Shown here: one piece after another, positions 1-11,150 of the stretch
How positions within the stretch are numbered: position 1 is the first letter of the stretch
How the letters are laid out: the number at the start of each line of letters is the position of its first letter
Source of the DNA: Glandiceps talaboti
Lineage: Eukaryota; Hemichordata; Enteropneusta; Spengelidae
Reading direction: 5' to 3'
Length of the DNA stretch: 64,000 nt
NCBI RefSeq assembly: GCF_964340395.1
Contig: NC_135551.1
Location: 13,934,503-13,998,502, forward strand
The notes under the pieces: model-generated
Databases searched by the model: none
What the model saw: only the letters and a program-made list of their open reading frames with translations
Told to the model about the DNA's origin: nothing
Made by a program: the position numbers and the translations under genes

Positions 1-124
1 ACTTCACGGGCAAACAAAAAAGCTACATCCGTTGCCCTCGCTATGTATTTTACATCTCTAACTTTGATTCCAACGTTCCTTCTGTTTTTTCATTTGTCAT
101 ATTGTGTTTGTGTGTATATTCTAG

Positions 125-3100
125 GATGCCTTCACACAACATGCTGAAAGAACTTTTGAAACGACGACCTCTGCTGTAACGACTTCTATTGGTGAAGAAC
201 CAGTAGCTGACAAAGGGCATTCGGGTAACATTTTCGTATCTGTACGAGACGACAATAATATCACCACCAAACTGGCCTCTTCTACTGAAACAGCGTCGAC
301 TGCGACTAAGGATATTATTCGGTATGACCAGAAGCATATTTTATCGCAAGACATACGTCGCAAAATGGCCAACCGATATCTTTTTCCGATCGTTACCAAA
401 AATGGAGGGCCAAATTTTCAATATCGACAATTCGTATATTCCATCTACATGGCTTTGAACACCTACAGAACGATAGTACTAACAGACTTTAACCACCATC
501 TTAGAAATCTCAAGCTCATATATGGAATTGCGTTTAATGAGACTTTTGACATCGATATTTTCGGAGAATTTATACCGGCTATTTCAATCGAAGAATTCAG
601 AGAAAAGTGCGGCTCCAGTGTTAAAAACGTACTTGCTTTACCTACATTTAAACATAAACCGCTTTCATATGTGTTAAGTGTCTTTGATCTAGAGAGAGAA
701 TGGTTACATTCAAGAACTGGCATAACAATACCTGATAGTCGGTCAATCCCACGAACCAATGCAGGTATCCAAAATATGTTTAAGAAGTTAGAGGACGAAA
801 TGTGTGTTGTTATGATTAGTCCGGAGTCTTTCCGTGATACTGTGCATCCACCCAATGAGGACATTACCCAGTCCCTGTTCGCACACTTGATTAGAACCCC
901 GTTTTTGCGGAAAACGGTATCGGAGTTAATGCCTCAACTTTGTAACGGGGGACCAGTTTTGACTTTCCATTGGAGAAACAAGACCGGAGAATTGTAAGTG
1001 ATACCACAACAATTTCAACTTGTGACAAGAAATGCTTAAGACATTCAATACATGTACAACTATTTCTGCCTATCATCCTGTGGAACGACCACGTCCAGGT
1101 TGATTTTTTGTTAAGTCAACTCTCCTTGTCACAAAATAGAGATCGTGCTGCTATAATGTCAAACAAATTGAATGGTAATGATGACATCATCACCTCTTTA
1201 AAGGAAAAGTCCCGACAAGACAAAGTCAGAGAATGTCAAGTCTTTGGGAATATGATATTGGTGATGTCATCACAAGAGGTTTTCCCACAAAACTCTGCAG
1301 GATATAACCCAAATGGCTGAATACATGCAATGTGCAGGGTGGCCTCTTTACAAAGTTTCCAAGTCATAAGACACGGGATCTTGCTTTATATCCGCTTCAA
1401 ATGATACATACGTTGATAACAATAGTCAATACAATTGAACTAATGGAAGGAATAAGCCTTCAATAATAAATAGAGTTTTCCTTTCAGGAAACAATCAAAT
1501 TGTACGTAATCTGATGTCCCCTGTCATTTATACATAAGCAATCTTGCATATGTTAGTGGAGTTTATTCATAGCCATGTAAAGTATATGTACGTATTAAAC
1601 GAAAATTCTAACTTGCTTTACTGGTGTCTACTTAGATAAGATGTTGGGGGATAAAATACCACCTCAATAGCTTACATAATTATGAAATATTGTAAAAGAA
1701 GCAGTTCTACACTTGGCAGGCGTTCAGCCATTTTGGGCACAAGGGCTTATGGGAAATCCTCCTGGCTTGGTACAGTGATGATATGGTCACATTTACCCCA
1801 GCCTGTTTGCTTTCAAATGACACTCTTTTCATTTGCCAAGCCATAGAATGCGGCAAATGTGATGTCTTGACCAGATTTTGACTGGACTTTTCTTTAACCC
1901 ATACTTTTACCATAGGTTCATATATTAATATAAAACTGTTGGGCTTTGAATCTGACAAAAACATAATAAAAGTTGAAATCATTTGTCTACATCCATCACA
2001 CAGTCAACGAAATTACGTATTTACTCCAACACGTTGTTAACCTTAACGTTTGCAATACCACTACTGTACTACCACAACAGTTCTACTTTCAACCCAATGA
2101 CAACTTAAATGTCTGACTGACTGTTGAATGAACAAAATGTGTCCGCATTTGATTACTTTGAGTTCATTGTATTTTACAAAATTCGGCGTTTATCGTTCTG
2201 CAGTCGTCTGAGTCAATGATTTTGATATGATTTGAATGTGGTGTCATAATCAGATACAATTTTAAAGATCAACCATTGTGGGCGCTGTTTTGTTTGATTA
2301 CTGTTCTGCGATAAAATGGTGTTGCATCCAATCTTATCACTCTGTTTTCGTTTACATTATGTAACTTCATGCCAACACTGTGCATGCTGCACGTGATCAA
2401 AATCAACAGACAGTTGTAAATGCTTATGTTTTGCTCCGTAAGTAGGAGATTACACAACATATATCATATTTACACACATGTATATCAGATGTGTACGTGT
2501 ACGTGAGATTGTGTTGCCCTGATTCAAAGATATCCTATCTTACAGAGTGGCTATTGTCGTAAGGGACGGCATGCTAAGGACGCCCTGGCAAAGTACTGGT
2601 GTTTGACAATTCAACTATTACTAATTGTAAATTTAAGGTTCGATACCACTTATTTGCATACGCCACATTTGGTGTGGAGTATAACTGGATGAGGCATCTG
2701 GCAAAAACGTCTTACCTGTCCTGCACCATGGCTCATTGAAAGATACATGTCTTAATGCAAACTTCAAGGAATTATGTCTTCATTGTTTGTAATATATACG
2801 CCAAAAATTCTAAATACAATTCCACTTCCTTGCAAACAATACCTAACAGGGAGCATATACTTGACAAATATACTTACAAAATCAATACAACAATGTATGT
2901 ATGTATGTATGTATGTATGTATGTATGTATGTATGTATGTATGTATGTATGTATGTATTTATTTATTCATTTATTTATTTATTTATACACACGTTTTATT
3001 TATTTCTCTAACTAAGGTGCCTTCATGAAAAAATGGTATGCCATGACAATTATTTTGAACATCAGGAAAGAATGCTGGAATTACTTTCAAAAGACATCAA

Positions 3101-5798
3101 AGATATTCAGAGGAAGAGAAAAATTAACTGTGTGTTTGCGGCGTATTCACCAGAGGAATCCAAGGTAGCGTGGTCATTCTTTATTGTCTCTTACTGTAAC
3201 AAGCAGATTGAACGTGCATAATTTAATAGAGGTGAGAAGAAAATTGGGCTATGGATTTAAATGGGGTGCGAAGGGGCAGGAGCTTGAAATTACTGATTGT
3301 GTGAAATGGTTGGTATAGAAATGTTTTGATCTTGATTTATGGATCTGTTACCCAAATTAAACTTCAGGATTGGTTATTTACTGTATAAATTTGCTCATTT
3401 CAATGATGTAAACATGACATAGTTAGGTGAGGTGATTATGATAATACTTCCTGTATATATCTATCAGACATAAATACGTAATGTATGAACAGTGTATATT
3501 CGTGACTTCTAAGTGCTTATTACCTTCAGTCGTCCAGTGAAATAAGAAGAAAACACAGTATGCAATGGGTAGTAATATCGCCTATAGGTATGATTAGGAT
3601 ATGGCCGTAACCAAGAACCCAGTTTTACATACCAACCACCAAACCGCACCTCCCCCCCCCCTCCCCCATACACCCGCCATGTAAGATAACAGCTGTTTCC
3701 ACCGAAAGTTGCCCTTAGGAAAGCAATAAATAAGAACAGCTGCTTGCCGAAACATATGCCCTATGATAAAATTGGAACTTTAAGTTGCTTAGGATAATTT
3801 TATGTTCGTCATCAAATAAGAAATCGCTCATTATCATAATTATTGTTTTCCTTTATCTGTAGCATTTCCTCAACATATTCAAGAGTTACATCCCAAACGT
3901 AATCACCATGGATGACGTCATCAATCTGCATAATCCAGGAATCGAATCTTACAACGGTGATGACTATTTCCTGTCTTTAATTGAACAAGAAATCTGTGCC
4001 AGTAAGTTTTTAGTTTGGTTTTGCTAAATGCACTCCAGTTAGAGTTATTTCCTATATACTACTATAAAATAGAATGACATGAATTTACATCAAATAAGAT
4101 TCTTAACTTGTACAACATACTACAGCTGTTATGTTCAGTATATTACAGTATATATGTTCGTTAGCACCTGTGCAACAAAACTAATATCACTTTGACTAAT
4201 TAAGTAATAAAGGGGTTCATACAGATGCTAATATAACATAACATAACGTAACATAACATAATTATATATAATCCCACGGAATCATTGTCCGAGCCCGAGG
4301 AATCATACGAGGAGCATTATGACGTAAAACTAATATTATATATTTATCACATTTAATTAAGACAATCCACATATTTTTCCAACAACTTTGACTCGAATTT
4401 TACGAATACTGCATCGTTTCAAAGCACTTTATTCTTCATCGCGTATCACAAAATGGCGTCTGACGGCTTGCAAATTACGTGTACTTTTAATCGCGTGATC
4501 ACAAGTCGCGAGGTCAAGCTTACGTACGGGCCACACTGTGTTGTAGTTTCTCAACATCGGTTATAACCTTGCGATCTATATGTAATATCAAATTTAGTTT
4601 TAAAACGTAAGTAAAGCTTTCTTTTCTGATTGCTATGTTCTGTCATTTTAATTACATTCGGTATATTCGTTCCGGATGTGTTAGTTCGGAGCTCTGCGGA
4701 CGACGAAAAGTCAGAAGTAAGTTTACCTGCTGCTACTATACAAATTCAAATTGTAATAATCTACATGATCAATTTTTTAGAAAAAAATATGTTAAATAAA
4801 AATAAAAGTACGATCGGTAACTCGTCGTAGCGTAGTATGGCAGGAACAGTGAAGAGAAAAAACTTCTGTAGAACAGGGGTGGTACGTTTTTTTTATCTGC
4901 CCTGTTTGACGTCACACAGGTGACGATTTGCACGTGTTTATGTGATAACATAAAGTTATAACAAATAAATGACTTTCAGTATGAGGTACATATTGTACAA
5001 GTCAATCAATCATGGCTATAATTATCATAATATTGACACATCGCTCAATTTACAAGAGACATGTTCTAGTTTAGCTAATACATTTAGTCCATGATCCAAG
5101 AACAAATTGAAAAAGGTCATAATAGTTCACACATATATTAAACTCAGTGTGAAAGCAAGTAATATACCTCAAATAGTGAGAAAGGATACAAAACAGAAAA
5201 TAAAAATGATGGGTATCGATTTGTCGTAAATGTTAGTATATATGTAATATAATAGAGGTTAACGTGCTGTGAAATGTGGTGTAGGTCTTTCAAAGCTGGG
5301 TAAATAAAAGATGACATTGTGAACAAAAATAAGGTTGAAAAGTTCAGATTAAAGTAGTCTGTGTCTTTGGTTATATACCGTAATGAGCCAAATATGTCAC
5401 ACGGCACGTGATTCCCATAATTTTCATTGCCTGTACGCTGCTTACTTTCAGATAAAGTAATGGGGATCAAACCATCAATATCTATGATCTGGATGATAAA
5501 ACGGACGAATATATATACTATATATTTTATTTTCCATTTCATGACATCATATCCTACAATTTCCATTTCAAAATTCATACTACCCTTACATCCAGGTAGC
5601 CAACTTCACCATAAATTTATTTATTTATTTATTTATTTATTATAATTTGCAGGAAGTGACGTTTTCATCGGAAATGGAAAGTCCAATTGGTCCATTTTTG
5701 TTCTGCGGGAAAGAAAAGTATTTGACAGAGGACCTACATATGATATTATCGAAGACTTTCCAACTATATCAGACATTGTTTTGGAATGTTATAAATAA
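125..5798 (+). CDS. POFUT1-like fucosyltransferase, copy 1 (5'-partial)
   Basis: Probable GDP-fucose-dependent O-fucosyltransferase of the secretory pathway. Four exons are seen: 125-993, 3017-3164, 3863-4001 and 5653-5798 (TAA). All have GT-AG borders and join in frame to 433 codons. Exon 1 (signal anchor in the paralogs) must lie left of the window. The first visible exon opens with a Thr/Ser-rich stem, then RYLFPIV and NGGPNFQYRQF (nucleotide-sugar fold start), and ends with FHWRNKTGE, the counterpart of the HxR motif I of O-FucTs. The next exon ends at VFAAYSPEES (motif II strand). The last has [12 protein letters not shown]...LRER, very like the POFUT1 FIGN..S...F..RER motif. There is no KDEL-like tail, unlike POFUT1. 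Family assignment rests on motifs; the acceptor substrate is unknown. No frameshift or premature stop is visible. Confidence 0.78.
994..3016 (+). other. intron 2 of copy 1
   Basis: This is non-coding and alignable by eye with intron 2 of copies 2 and 3. For example, the block at 1700-1990 recurs near 19300-19560 and 32520-32810. Short ORFs here are not conserved in frame. The 3' end holds an (ATGT)n then (TTTA)n microsatellite, ending about 30 bases before the exon 3 acceptor. Confidence 0.7.
2893..2989. repeat. (ATGT)n followed by (TTTA)n microsatellite
   Basis: About 16 ATGT units run directly into TTTA/TTCA units, just upstream of the exon 3 splice acceptor. Copy 2 has the same compound array before its exon 3 (20530-20710). 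Copy 3 keeps only the TTTA part (33303-33380). Confidence 0.95.
4282..4600 (+). repeat. dispersed repeat family A, in intron 4 of copy 1
   Basis: This segment is similar to the reverse complement of about 15480-15765. Shared strings include TTCTTCATCGCGTATCA, AAATGGC, ACGGC(T)TGCAAATTA, GCGTGA and GTCGCGAGGT, in the same order. It contains the palindromic motif GAATCAT.CGAGGAGCATTATGACGTAAAA. No coding capacity is seen. It is probably a non-autonomous mobile element, since copies 2 and 3 lack it in the same intron. Confidence 0.6.
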
Positions 5799-6057
5799 TG
5801 CCTGCATGTACATATACTTATATGTTTGTATTTTCTTCTCAAATATTGGTATATAAAGGGCAAGACTCTCCGACTAAACACTTACAACAATATTTAGCAC
5901 TTCACAGGGTTGTGGATTATAAATTTCTCTCCTTTTACTTTCTATGCGAAATGACATTCAGACAACAAGAAGTATATAACAGCTCTTATTTACTGTTCTT
6001 ACACATATAGTTTAATAAGAAAATAGTTGAGTTTTTATCGTTTGACCACAAAACAAA
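5799..6057. other. 3' flank of copy 1
   Basis: This resembles the sequence directly after the stop of copy 2 (25870-26113), including GACTTTCTATGCGAAAT.ACATTCAGAC. It holds the 3' UTR and early flank. I see no clear AATAAA at a usual distance from the stop. Confidence 0.5.
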
Positions 6058-6354
6058 TCCCCAATTTAAACGAGACTTACCTGGAAGTTGAAGTTTGATA
6101 GGGATTCTATGTAGTCATCACAACACGTAGGGATCACATGAGATAGTACTGCACATGTGTAGCCTCAGTCTTGAAAGGTCGATTGTGCACATCCAAGTCA
6201 ACTGTAACGACGCACTCACCTACATTACAAAGTAGATTACAACCTCCAAAGGGTGGGTTAGGGCGGGCATGTGATCCCTACGTGCTGTGATGACTACATA
6301 GAATCCCTATCAAACTTCAACTTCCACTGTCCAGGTAAGTCTAGTTTAATTGGG
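6058..6354. mobile_element. ~300-bp foldback element at the DIRS border
   Basis: Two long inverted arms are visible: about 6058-6148 and 6266-6354. They match almost throughout (CCCCAATT.AAAC.AGACTTACCTGGA, then AAGTTGAAGTTTGATAGGG and ATTCTATGTAGTCATCACA). A 7-base insertion lies in one arm. The loop side at 6131-6168 (ATCACATGAGATAGTACTGCACATGTGTAGCCTC) resembles the reverse complement of the far DIRS terminus (9765-9799). The element therefore looks derived from DIRS-type termini rather than being an unrelated insertion. Confidence 0.75.
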
Positions 6355-6391
6355 GGATTCTATTACGTGATCGCACTTGGAATCACATGAG
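6355..6391. repeat. DIRS inverted terminal repeat, left
   Basis: GATTCTATTACGTGATCGCA and the bases following are the complement of 9790-9826, with two mismatches in the stretch I compared. Confidence 0.8.
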
Positions 6392-6485
6392 ACTTTAAAG
6401 CAAGATGTGCACAAGAGACAACCAAATACAAGAGTAATGTTAACATTTATATTTCACATATTACTTCAAATCATTATACATCACA

Positions 6486-7500
6486 TTAATTGGATGAGGT
6501 GAGCAAACCCTCTGCAAATTGACTGTCTCTTACAACTGTTTTATCATAATACCTGGCAAAAGTAGTATGAGATGACCAGCCTGTTGTAGATAATATCTGA
6601 TCTATCGGGACTGAGTTATTTTTTTGCACTAGAAGTTGCTGCAGCCCTCACACTGTGAGGTTTGAAAATATTTGTATCGAGTCCTGCCCTGAGCATTACT
6701 TCTCGAATACATCGACTTATTGTACTTCTTGTAACTGGCAAATAAGGTTTAACAAAACTAATAAAAAGCTGAGTATGTTCTCCTCTAATCTGCCCAGTAC
6801 ATTTCAAATATTCTTGAAGTGTTGTACAAACACAAAGTTTTTTATCAGGGTGGTAAGTTTTCAGCTTTATAACTGGATTAGAGAATCCTGGTCTACTTTG
6901 CTTAATTAGACCAGTTGGAACAAAAGTATAGCAAGCTTTGCCTTCTGACGTGTGTTTCAAGTCCAACATGTGCAACGATTGTTCTCTTGCAGCTGTTACT
7001 AGTGCAATTAGCATATATACATAATTTTAATGTGAGCATCTTTAAGGTAAGTGTCTTTACTGGCCAAACAGTTTTCAAAAAGTCCAGAAATATGGATACA
7101 TCCCATATAGTCTGATATCTTTGGCATAGTTGGTCTCATATTAAAGACACCCTTCATAAATCTGATAATTAAGGGATGAGCCCCTACAGTCACAGTTGTA
7201 CTACTTGTACACAGAGCTGATAAAGCCGATCTCGCTGTATTTAGGGCACTGTAACCCAGTCCTGAGTTATAAAGTTCAGTCAAAAAGTCCAGTATTTCAG
7301 TTATAGCTGGTTGAAATGGATTTGTTTGGATTTGACGACAAAACTGTAACCACTTGCTGGTGTTGGTACTGTACTGCTTTTTTGTACCCATTCTCCATGA
7401 TGCCATGATGATATTGGTTGCTGCTGCAGAAATGTTCTGCTTTTTGAGCGATCTCCTGATACTCGACAGGCCACCAGTGTCATTTTCCTCCTCAGAGGAT
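6486..7500 (-). pseudogene. DIRS tyrosine recombinase (broken)
   Basis: Site-specific recombinase that would integrate the circular DIRS cDNA. The N-terminal SAM-like region begins near 7485, with SWRMGTKKQYS, then WLQFC, ILDFLTELYNSGLGYSALNT and FMKGVFNMRP. The catalytic half contains HSVRAAATS, with the HxxR arginine. After a frameshift in an A-run at about 6619-6626 it contains GWSSHTTFARYYDK, which holds the presumed nucleophile tyrosine. The C-terminus ends at a stop at 6486. At least one more frame change (near 7010-7060) separates the two halves. The residues look recent, but the gene cannot make a full protein. Confidence 0.85.
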
Positions 7501-9012
7501 GGAGTTTTGTCGTGTTTGGTATCCGTAGAAGGTTGTCTATCCTTGTTAGAACAACTGTGGTTGCTGTTATCATTTGGAGAAGTTGACTGAACCATGGTTG
7601 AGTAGGCCATATCGGTGCTATTACAATGCCTTCTGCCATGTCCACAGTTATTTTGCTGTAAACATCTCCCCAGTACACTGAAAGGAGGAAAGCATAAAAG
7701 TAAATGCATTGCCAACTTATTGTAAAAACATCAATATATTTAGCATCTGGCTCTGGATGCCAAGAAACGTAACCTTTCAGCTGTGTGTTCAGTCTAGTTG
7801 CGAACAAGTCGATCTCTGGGCACCCCCATATTTTTGCAATATCATTGAATATGAGTGGGTCCAACTGCCATTCAATTTGACCATTGAACTCTCGTGATTT
7901 CAAGTCAGCCACTGCATTCAGCACACCTGGAAGATGTGCGGCTGTGACCCATATATTTCTATTTTTACACCACAGCCACATTCGTTTGGCTATATCATTA
8001 CAGCTTTCAGATTTTACTCCACCCATTTTGTTAATGTAAGCAACTGCTGTTGCATTGTCGATAAATAATTTGCACAAAAGGATTTTAAAGCAAAGAATGC
8101 AGCCAGTAGTTCTAGATAATTAATATGATAATGAGCCTCATGCTCCTACCCCCGCATCTTTTTTTCCCATAACATGCACCCCAACCATGGTTTGATGCAT
8201 CACATGAGATGACAATACTGGGGTTACCTCTAGATATATTCCTACATTCCATTGGCAAGCTTCCAGCCCACCAAGTTAAATTCTGTTCACTGCAGGTGAA
8301 ATTATCATATGTGCGTCAAAGCTGCCTTTGTGCAATTTTAAAGCCAGTGTTTCTTTAGAAAAGTGGTCCATATTCCACTGCCGGAATACTGGACACCATG
8401 AGGCCAATTGCCATTGCGCGAATTTTTTCTTGATCTCTGTCAAGAAGTCTGTTGCATTCCTCGGTAAGTTTGTCAAGTTTTGACTGGGTCAATCTAACCA
8501 TCATTAGGACAGAGTCAATTTGAAATTCAAGAAACATTAATTTCTGTGTTGGAATGACTACAGATTTATCATCATGTGCCATGAATCCTAGAGAACAAAC
8601 TAATTGCATAGTATCCTTGACTTTTTGCCTGCAGTCATTCTCAGTATCCCCTTTTAGAAAGGAGTCATAGATATAACCTAGAATGACGTGTCCATTTTGC
8701 CTTAGTGTAGCATACATCAGCTTCAACAACTTTGTGAACATGCGAGGAGCACTAGCCAATCCATTTGGCAAGCATGTATATTGAAAGAGTTTAACTTTCC
8801 ATTTAAATTTTTAGATATTTTTGATGTTCCAATGCAATCGGAACAGAATAATACGCATCGTGTAAATTAAGTGAAGCTATATAACAATTCGGCGTTATTA
8901 GTTTCAAGGCAGGTTCGAAAGTGTCCTTTTTAAAATGATGGTACACAATTCAATGTGCTCATTCAGGCCTTTCAAATTTAGTATCATACGATAACTTCCA
9001 TCCTTTTTGGCC
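7440..9012 (-). pseudogene. DIRS reverse transcriptase-RNase H (broken)
   Basis: The pol region reads in pieces across frames. RT motifs are KKDGSYRMILNLKGLN near 9010-8960, LHDAYYSVPI near 8870, and LPNGLASAPRMFTKLLK near 8765. The catalytic box reads YIYDSFL at about 8670, where DIRS elements have YIDD, so a catalytic Asp is lost. RNase H shows SCDASNHGWGACYG near 8205 and DNATAVAYINKMGG near 8055. A conserved C-terminal tail (KAEGI-like, PIWPTQPWFSQLL near 7600) then overlaps the recombinase start in another frame. Several stops and frameshifts are present. Confidence 0.85.
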
Positions 9013-9582
9013 TCACATTTTTCAGGTCGGTCCAATACCTATATTAGGTCATTGAACATCTCGACAGAGATACCATCCCTGAATAATAAGCCATTGACAA
9101 TCTCGGCTAATTGAGAATTGGCAGCAATGTCACATTTGTCTTTCACTATAAATTTTCCGGCAATGTCTTTGGACAGAGTGGACGAATTACTTGTATTGAT
9201 CTCACCAGACTCGTCGGACTCTTTCTGAATTTTAGCAAGAGGTTCACCATCTGTTTCTTCTAATGGTTTATCGTATTCTTCATACGAATTTTCAAAAGCC
9301 TCTTGCATGGTGCCTACTCTCTGTCATAGAGAAGCAATTTTGTCACCCTGTTTCCCTTGGTTTTCCTGGATACTTTTCAGTACCTTCAGAATAGCAGCGT
9401 TATCCACGCCGCCTTCATTCATTTTCGGTCCGTGACCTGTGTTACCACTAGTAGATGCTATGGTCGTGGCTTGACCAGCAGCTGCACGTTTGCGTTTCTC
9501 ACGGCTAGGTGAATTGTCTTTGTCGCCCTGTGTATTTGCGTCTTTATCCTGCACACGCACATCAGCTCCGTGCTTTGACGCC
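9013..9582 (-). pseudogene. DIRS gag-like ORF remnant
   Basis: This starts at an ATG (MASKHGADVRVQDKD) and is rich in charged residues, with a basic KRKRAAAG segment. An in-frame TGA near 9322 interrupts it, followed by EAFENSYEEYDKPLEE and LAEIVNGLLFRDGIS. A TAG at about 9037 is followed by LDRPEKCEA, which fits the gag pattern. The frame then runs straight into RT (KKDGSYR). The C-terminal part of gag and the N-terminal part of RT are therefore deleted. Confidence 0.7.
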
Positions 9583-9789
9583 ATACATACAAATATTACT
9601 GAGTAAAATTTTTTGAACGCAATAAGAACATAACTACGTTGCGTTAAACCACAGCCACGGTAACTGTAATACATGTACAACCACGCTGCACATACAGAAC
9701 TATTGTTTTTGTAGAGAGAAGCCAAACAACGTCCAGCTTCCAAGTTTATGAACAGTGCACTGATGAGGCTACACATGCGCAGTACTATA

Positions 9790-9826
9790 TCATGTGATTC
9801 TAAGTGCGATGACGTAATAGAATCAA
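9790..9826. repeat. DIRS inverted terminal repeat, right
   Basis: This is the partner of 6355-6391 in opposite orientation, ending TGACGTAATAGAATC. The next bases (AAGTTCCCCGCCACCATGAG) resume host sequence homologous to 26115 onward. Confidence 0.8.
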
Positions 9827-10809
9827 GTTCCCCGCCACCATGAGATTGAAAGGACTATCAGACTGAAAGGAAGGACTACATTGAGTTTGTACAAAGAAGT
9901 CACCTTACATAGCAAGACCAGTACTTACTGACATCATAGAGGACACTATAGAGGAAAATAGAAGCATGCATTAATGTTGTTGCCAATGCAAATAATATTG
10001 ACTATTATATTATGGCATTACCAATTCCAGTGAATTTTGTGACGTCATCGCTGTACATTATTACTGATAATGTACTCCGTTATTGGGCATCGCGACCCCG
10101 GAACGAGCATAACAATACCGTCAAGTTTATGTACTAAGGCAATAAAGGTGTGGGTATTTAAAGGTGATTCAAAATGCTCACATTCACTATCGCTAATTTG
10201 CTAGACGACATGTTTGTGAAATGCATTCTGGTTTTAAAACTTTTCAAAAGCGTCTGCAAACACCTTAAAATGACCCTTTTTCAGTCACTTCCCTTCGGAT
10301 TTACTTCGAGAGTTTTCGGGTATTTCCGGTCCCACCTAGACCACGGATTTTATGACGTCATAAAGAGACATGGATAGCACGTAGCCTATGGGGAGCGTAG
10401 TCACTAGGTGAACAAAACTCAACAGCATTGTGAAAAAATACATTGCTAGTTGTTGTAACAGACATCAGTAAACAAAAACTACACTCTACATGTCTTATTA
10501 ACCAACATTTACCGATATTTACTCACACTTTCTGACTAATTGGCAGTGTCTGTTGGGGAAATTATGGGGTAAACACCGTAAGAATTTTTTTTTAAAGATT
10601 CAAATTAAAATGAAACAAATTTGTGTTCACAGCAGTTCATTGAAGTGTATATGTGTGTGTGTACGTATACGTACGTGCGTCGCTATGATTAGTATTGAGC
10701 TTCCGGGCCGAACATGGCAGACGATGTTCAGCGCTGTGTATATTATCCGTTGTTTTGCGTTTCTCGGTCTACAAATTCACTGGAATTAGCAAAACTATAA
10801 AATAATAAC
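9827..10809. other. copy 1 downstream flank
   Basis: 9827-9980 aligns with 26115-26240, sharing AGCAAGACCAGTACTTACTGACATCATAGAGGACACTA (read in two parts). It is thus part of the duplicated gene unit. From 9980 to 10810 I see only weak ORFs and no recognisable gene. Confidence 0.6.
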
Positions 10810-10945
10810 AATAATGTACGCCCTCCCAGTCCATAATGGACTCAAGCAAACCTTGCACTCCATAATGGGCTCGGCTGTCGCCTCGCCCATTATGTCGTTC
10901 AAAGTTTGCCTTCGTCCATTATGGGCTGGGAGGGCGTACATTATT
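10810..10945. mobile_element. 136-bp foldback MITE
   Basis: This is a nearly complete palindrome. The left arm AATAATGTACGCCCTCCCAG is mirrored by CTGGGAGGGCGTACATTATT at the right end. The arms run about 45 bases each, and an inner CATAATGGGC/GCCCATTATG pair continues the pairing. It has no coding capacity and is a non-autonomous hairpin element. Confidence 0.85.
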
Positions 10946-10959
10946 GTTTAAATATAGAA

Positions 10960-11150
10960 AGTAGTTAAACAATGTGATCACGCCATCGCTCTTCCAGCTG
11001 CCAGCAATTAGTCATTAATTGCCACTGTTAATCTTTTAATGACTCTTAATATTGTCACACCAGAATAATATTCGCGAAATGCAAACATTTGTTCTGAGTA
11101 TTAATTCTTGACAGCTAAGAGATCACTGTGACTCTGAAGATTTCCACTCT
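10960..11150. repeat. duplicated flank block shared with copy 2
   Basis: This aligns with 26815-26990 (shared CAGAATAATATTCGCGAAAT and GCAAACATTTGTTCT.AGTA). It lies 3' of copies 1 and 2 at comparable order, so the duplicated unit extends well past the coding exons. It could be a conserved non-coding element or merely unit backbone. Confidence 0.55.

Larger units (their letters stand above)
6355..9826 (-). mobile_element. DIRS-like tyrosine-recombinase retrotransposon, internally deleted
   Basis: The element reads on the minus strand as gag-like, then reverse transcriptase/RNase H, then tyrosine recombinase. This is the DIRS order and recombinase type. Inverted termini of about 37 bases match with few differences: GATTCTATTACGT.ATCGCA at 6355 and its complement ending at 9826. 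The host sequence behind copies 2 (26109-26116) and 3 lacks the whole block, so both ends can be placed. It is about 3.5 kb, shorter than intact DIRS elements of about 6 kb, because gag joins directly to the middle of RT. Frameshifts and stops in every gene make it inactive. Confidence 0.85.

Noticed and set aside
463-864. Minus-strand 133-aa ORF opposite exon 2 (also 17621-18022)
   Set aside because: It is antisense shadow of the conserved coding exon; conservation follows the plus-strand codons.
2755-3028. ORFs of repeated Cys-Met-Tyr-Val
   Set aside because: They are translations of (ATGT)n. The same applies at 20486-20728, 26290-26703, 43431-43681, 48063-49013 and 50361-50664.
7354-7590. 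Plus-strand ORFs inside the DIRS element
   Set aside because: They overlap the recombinase and pol frames antisense and have no own motifs.
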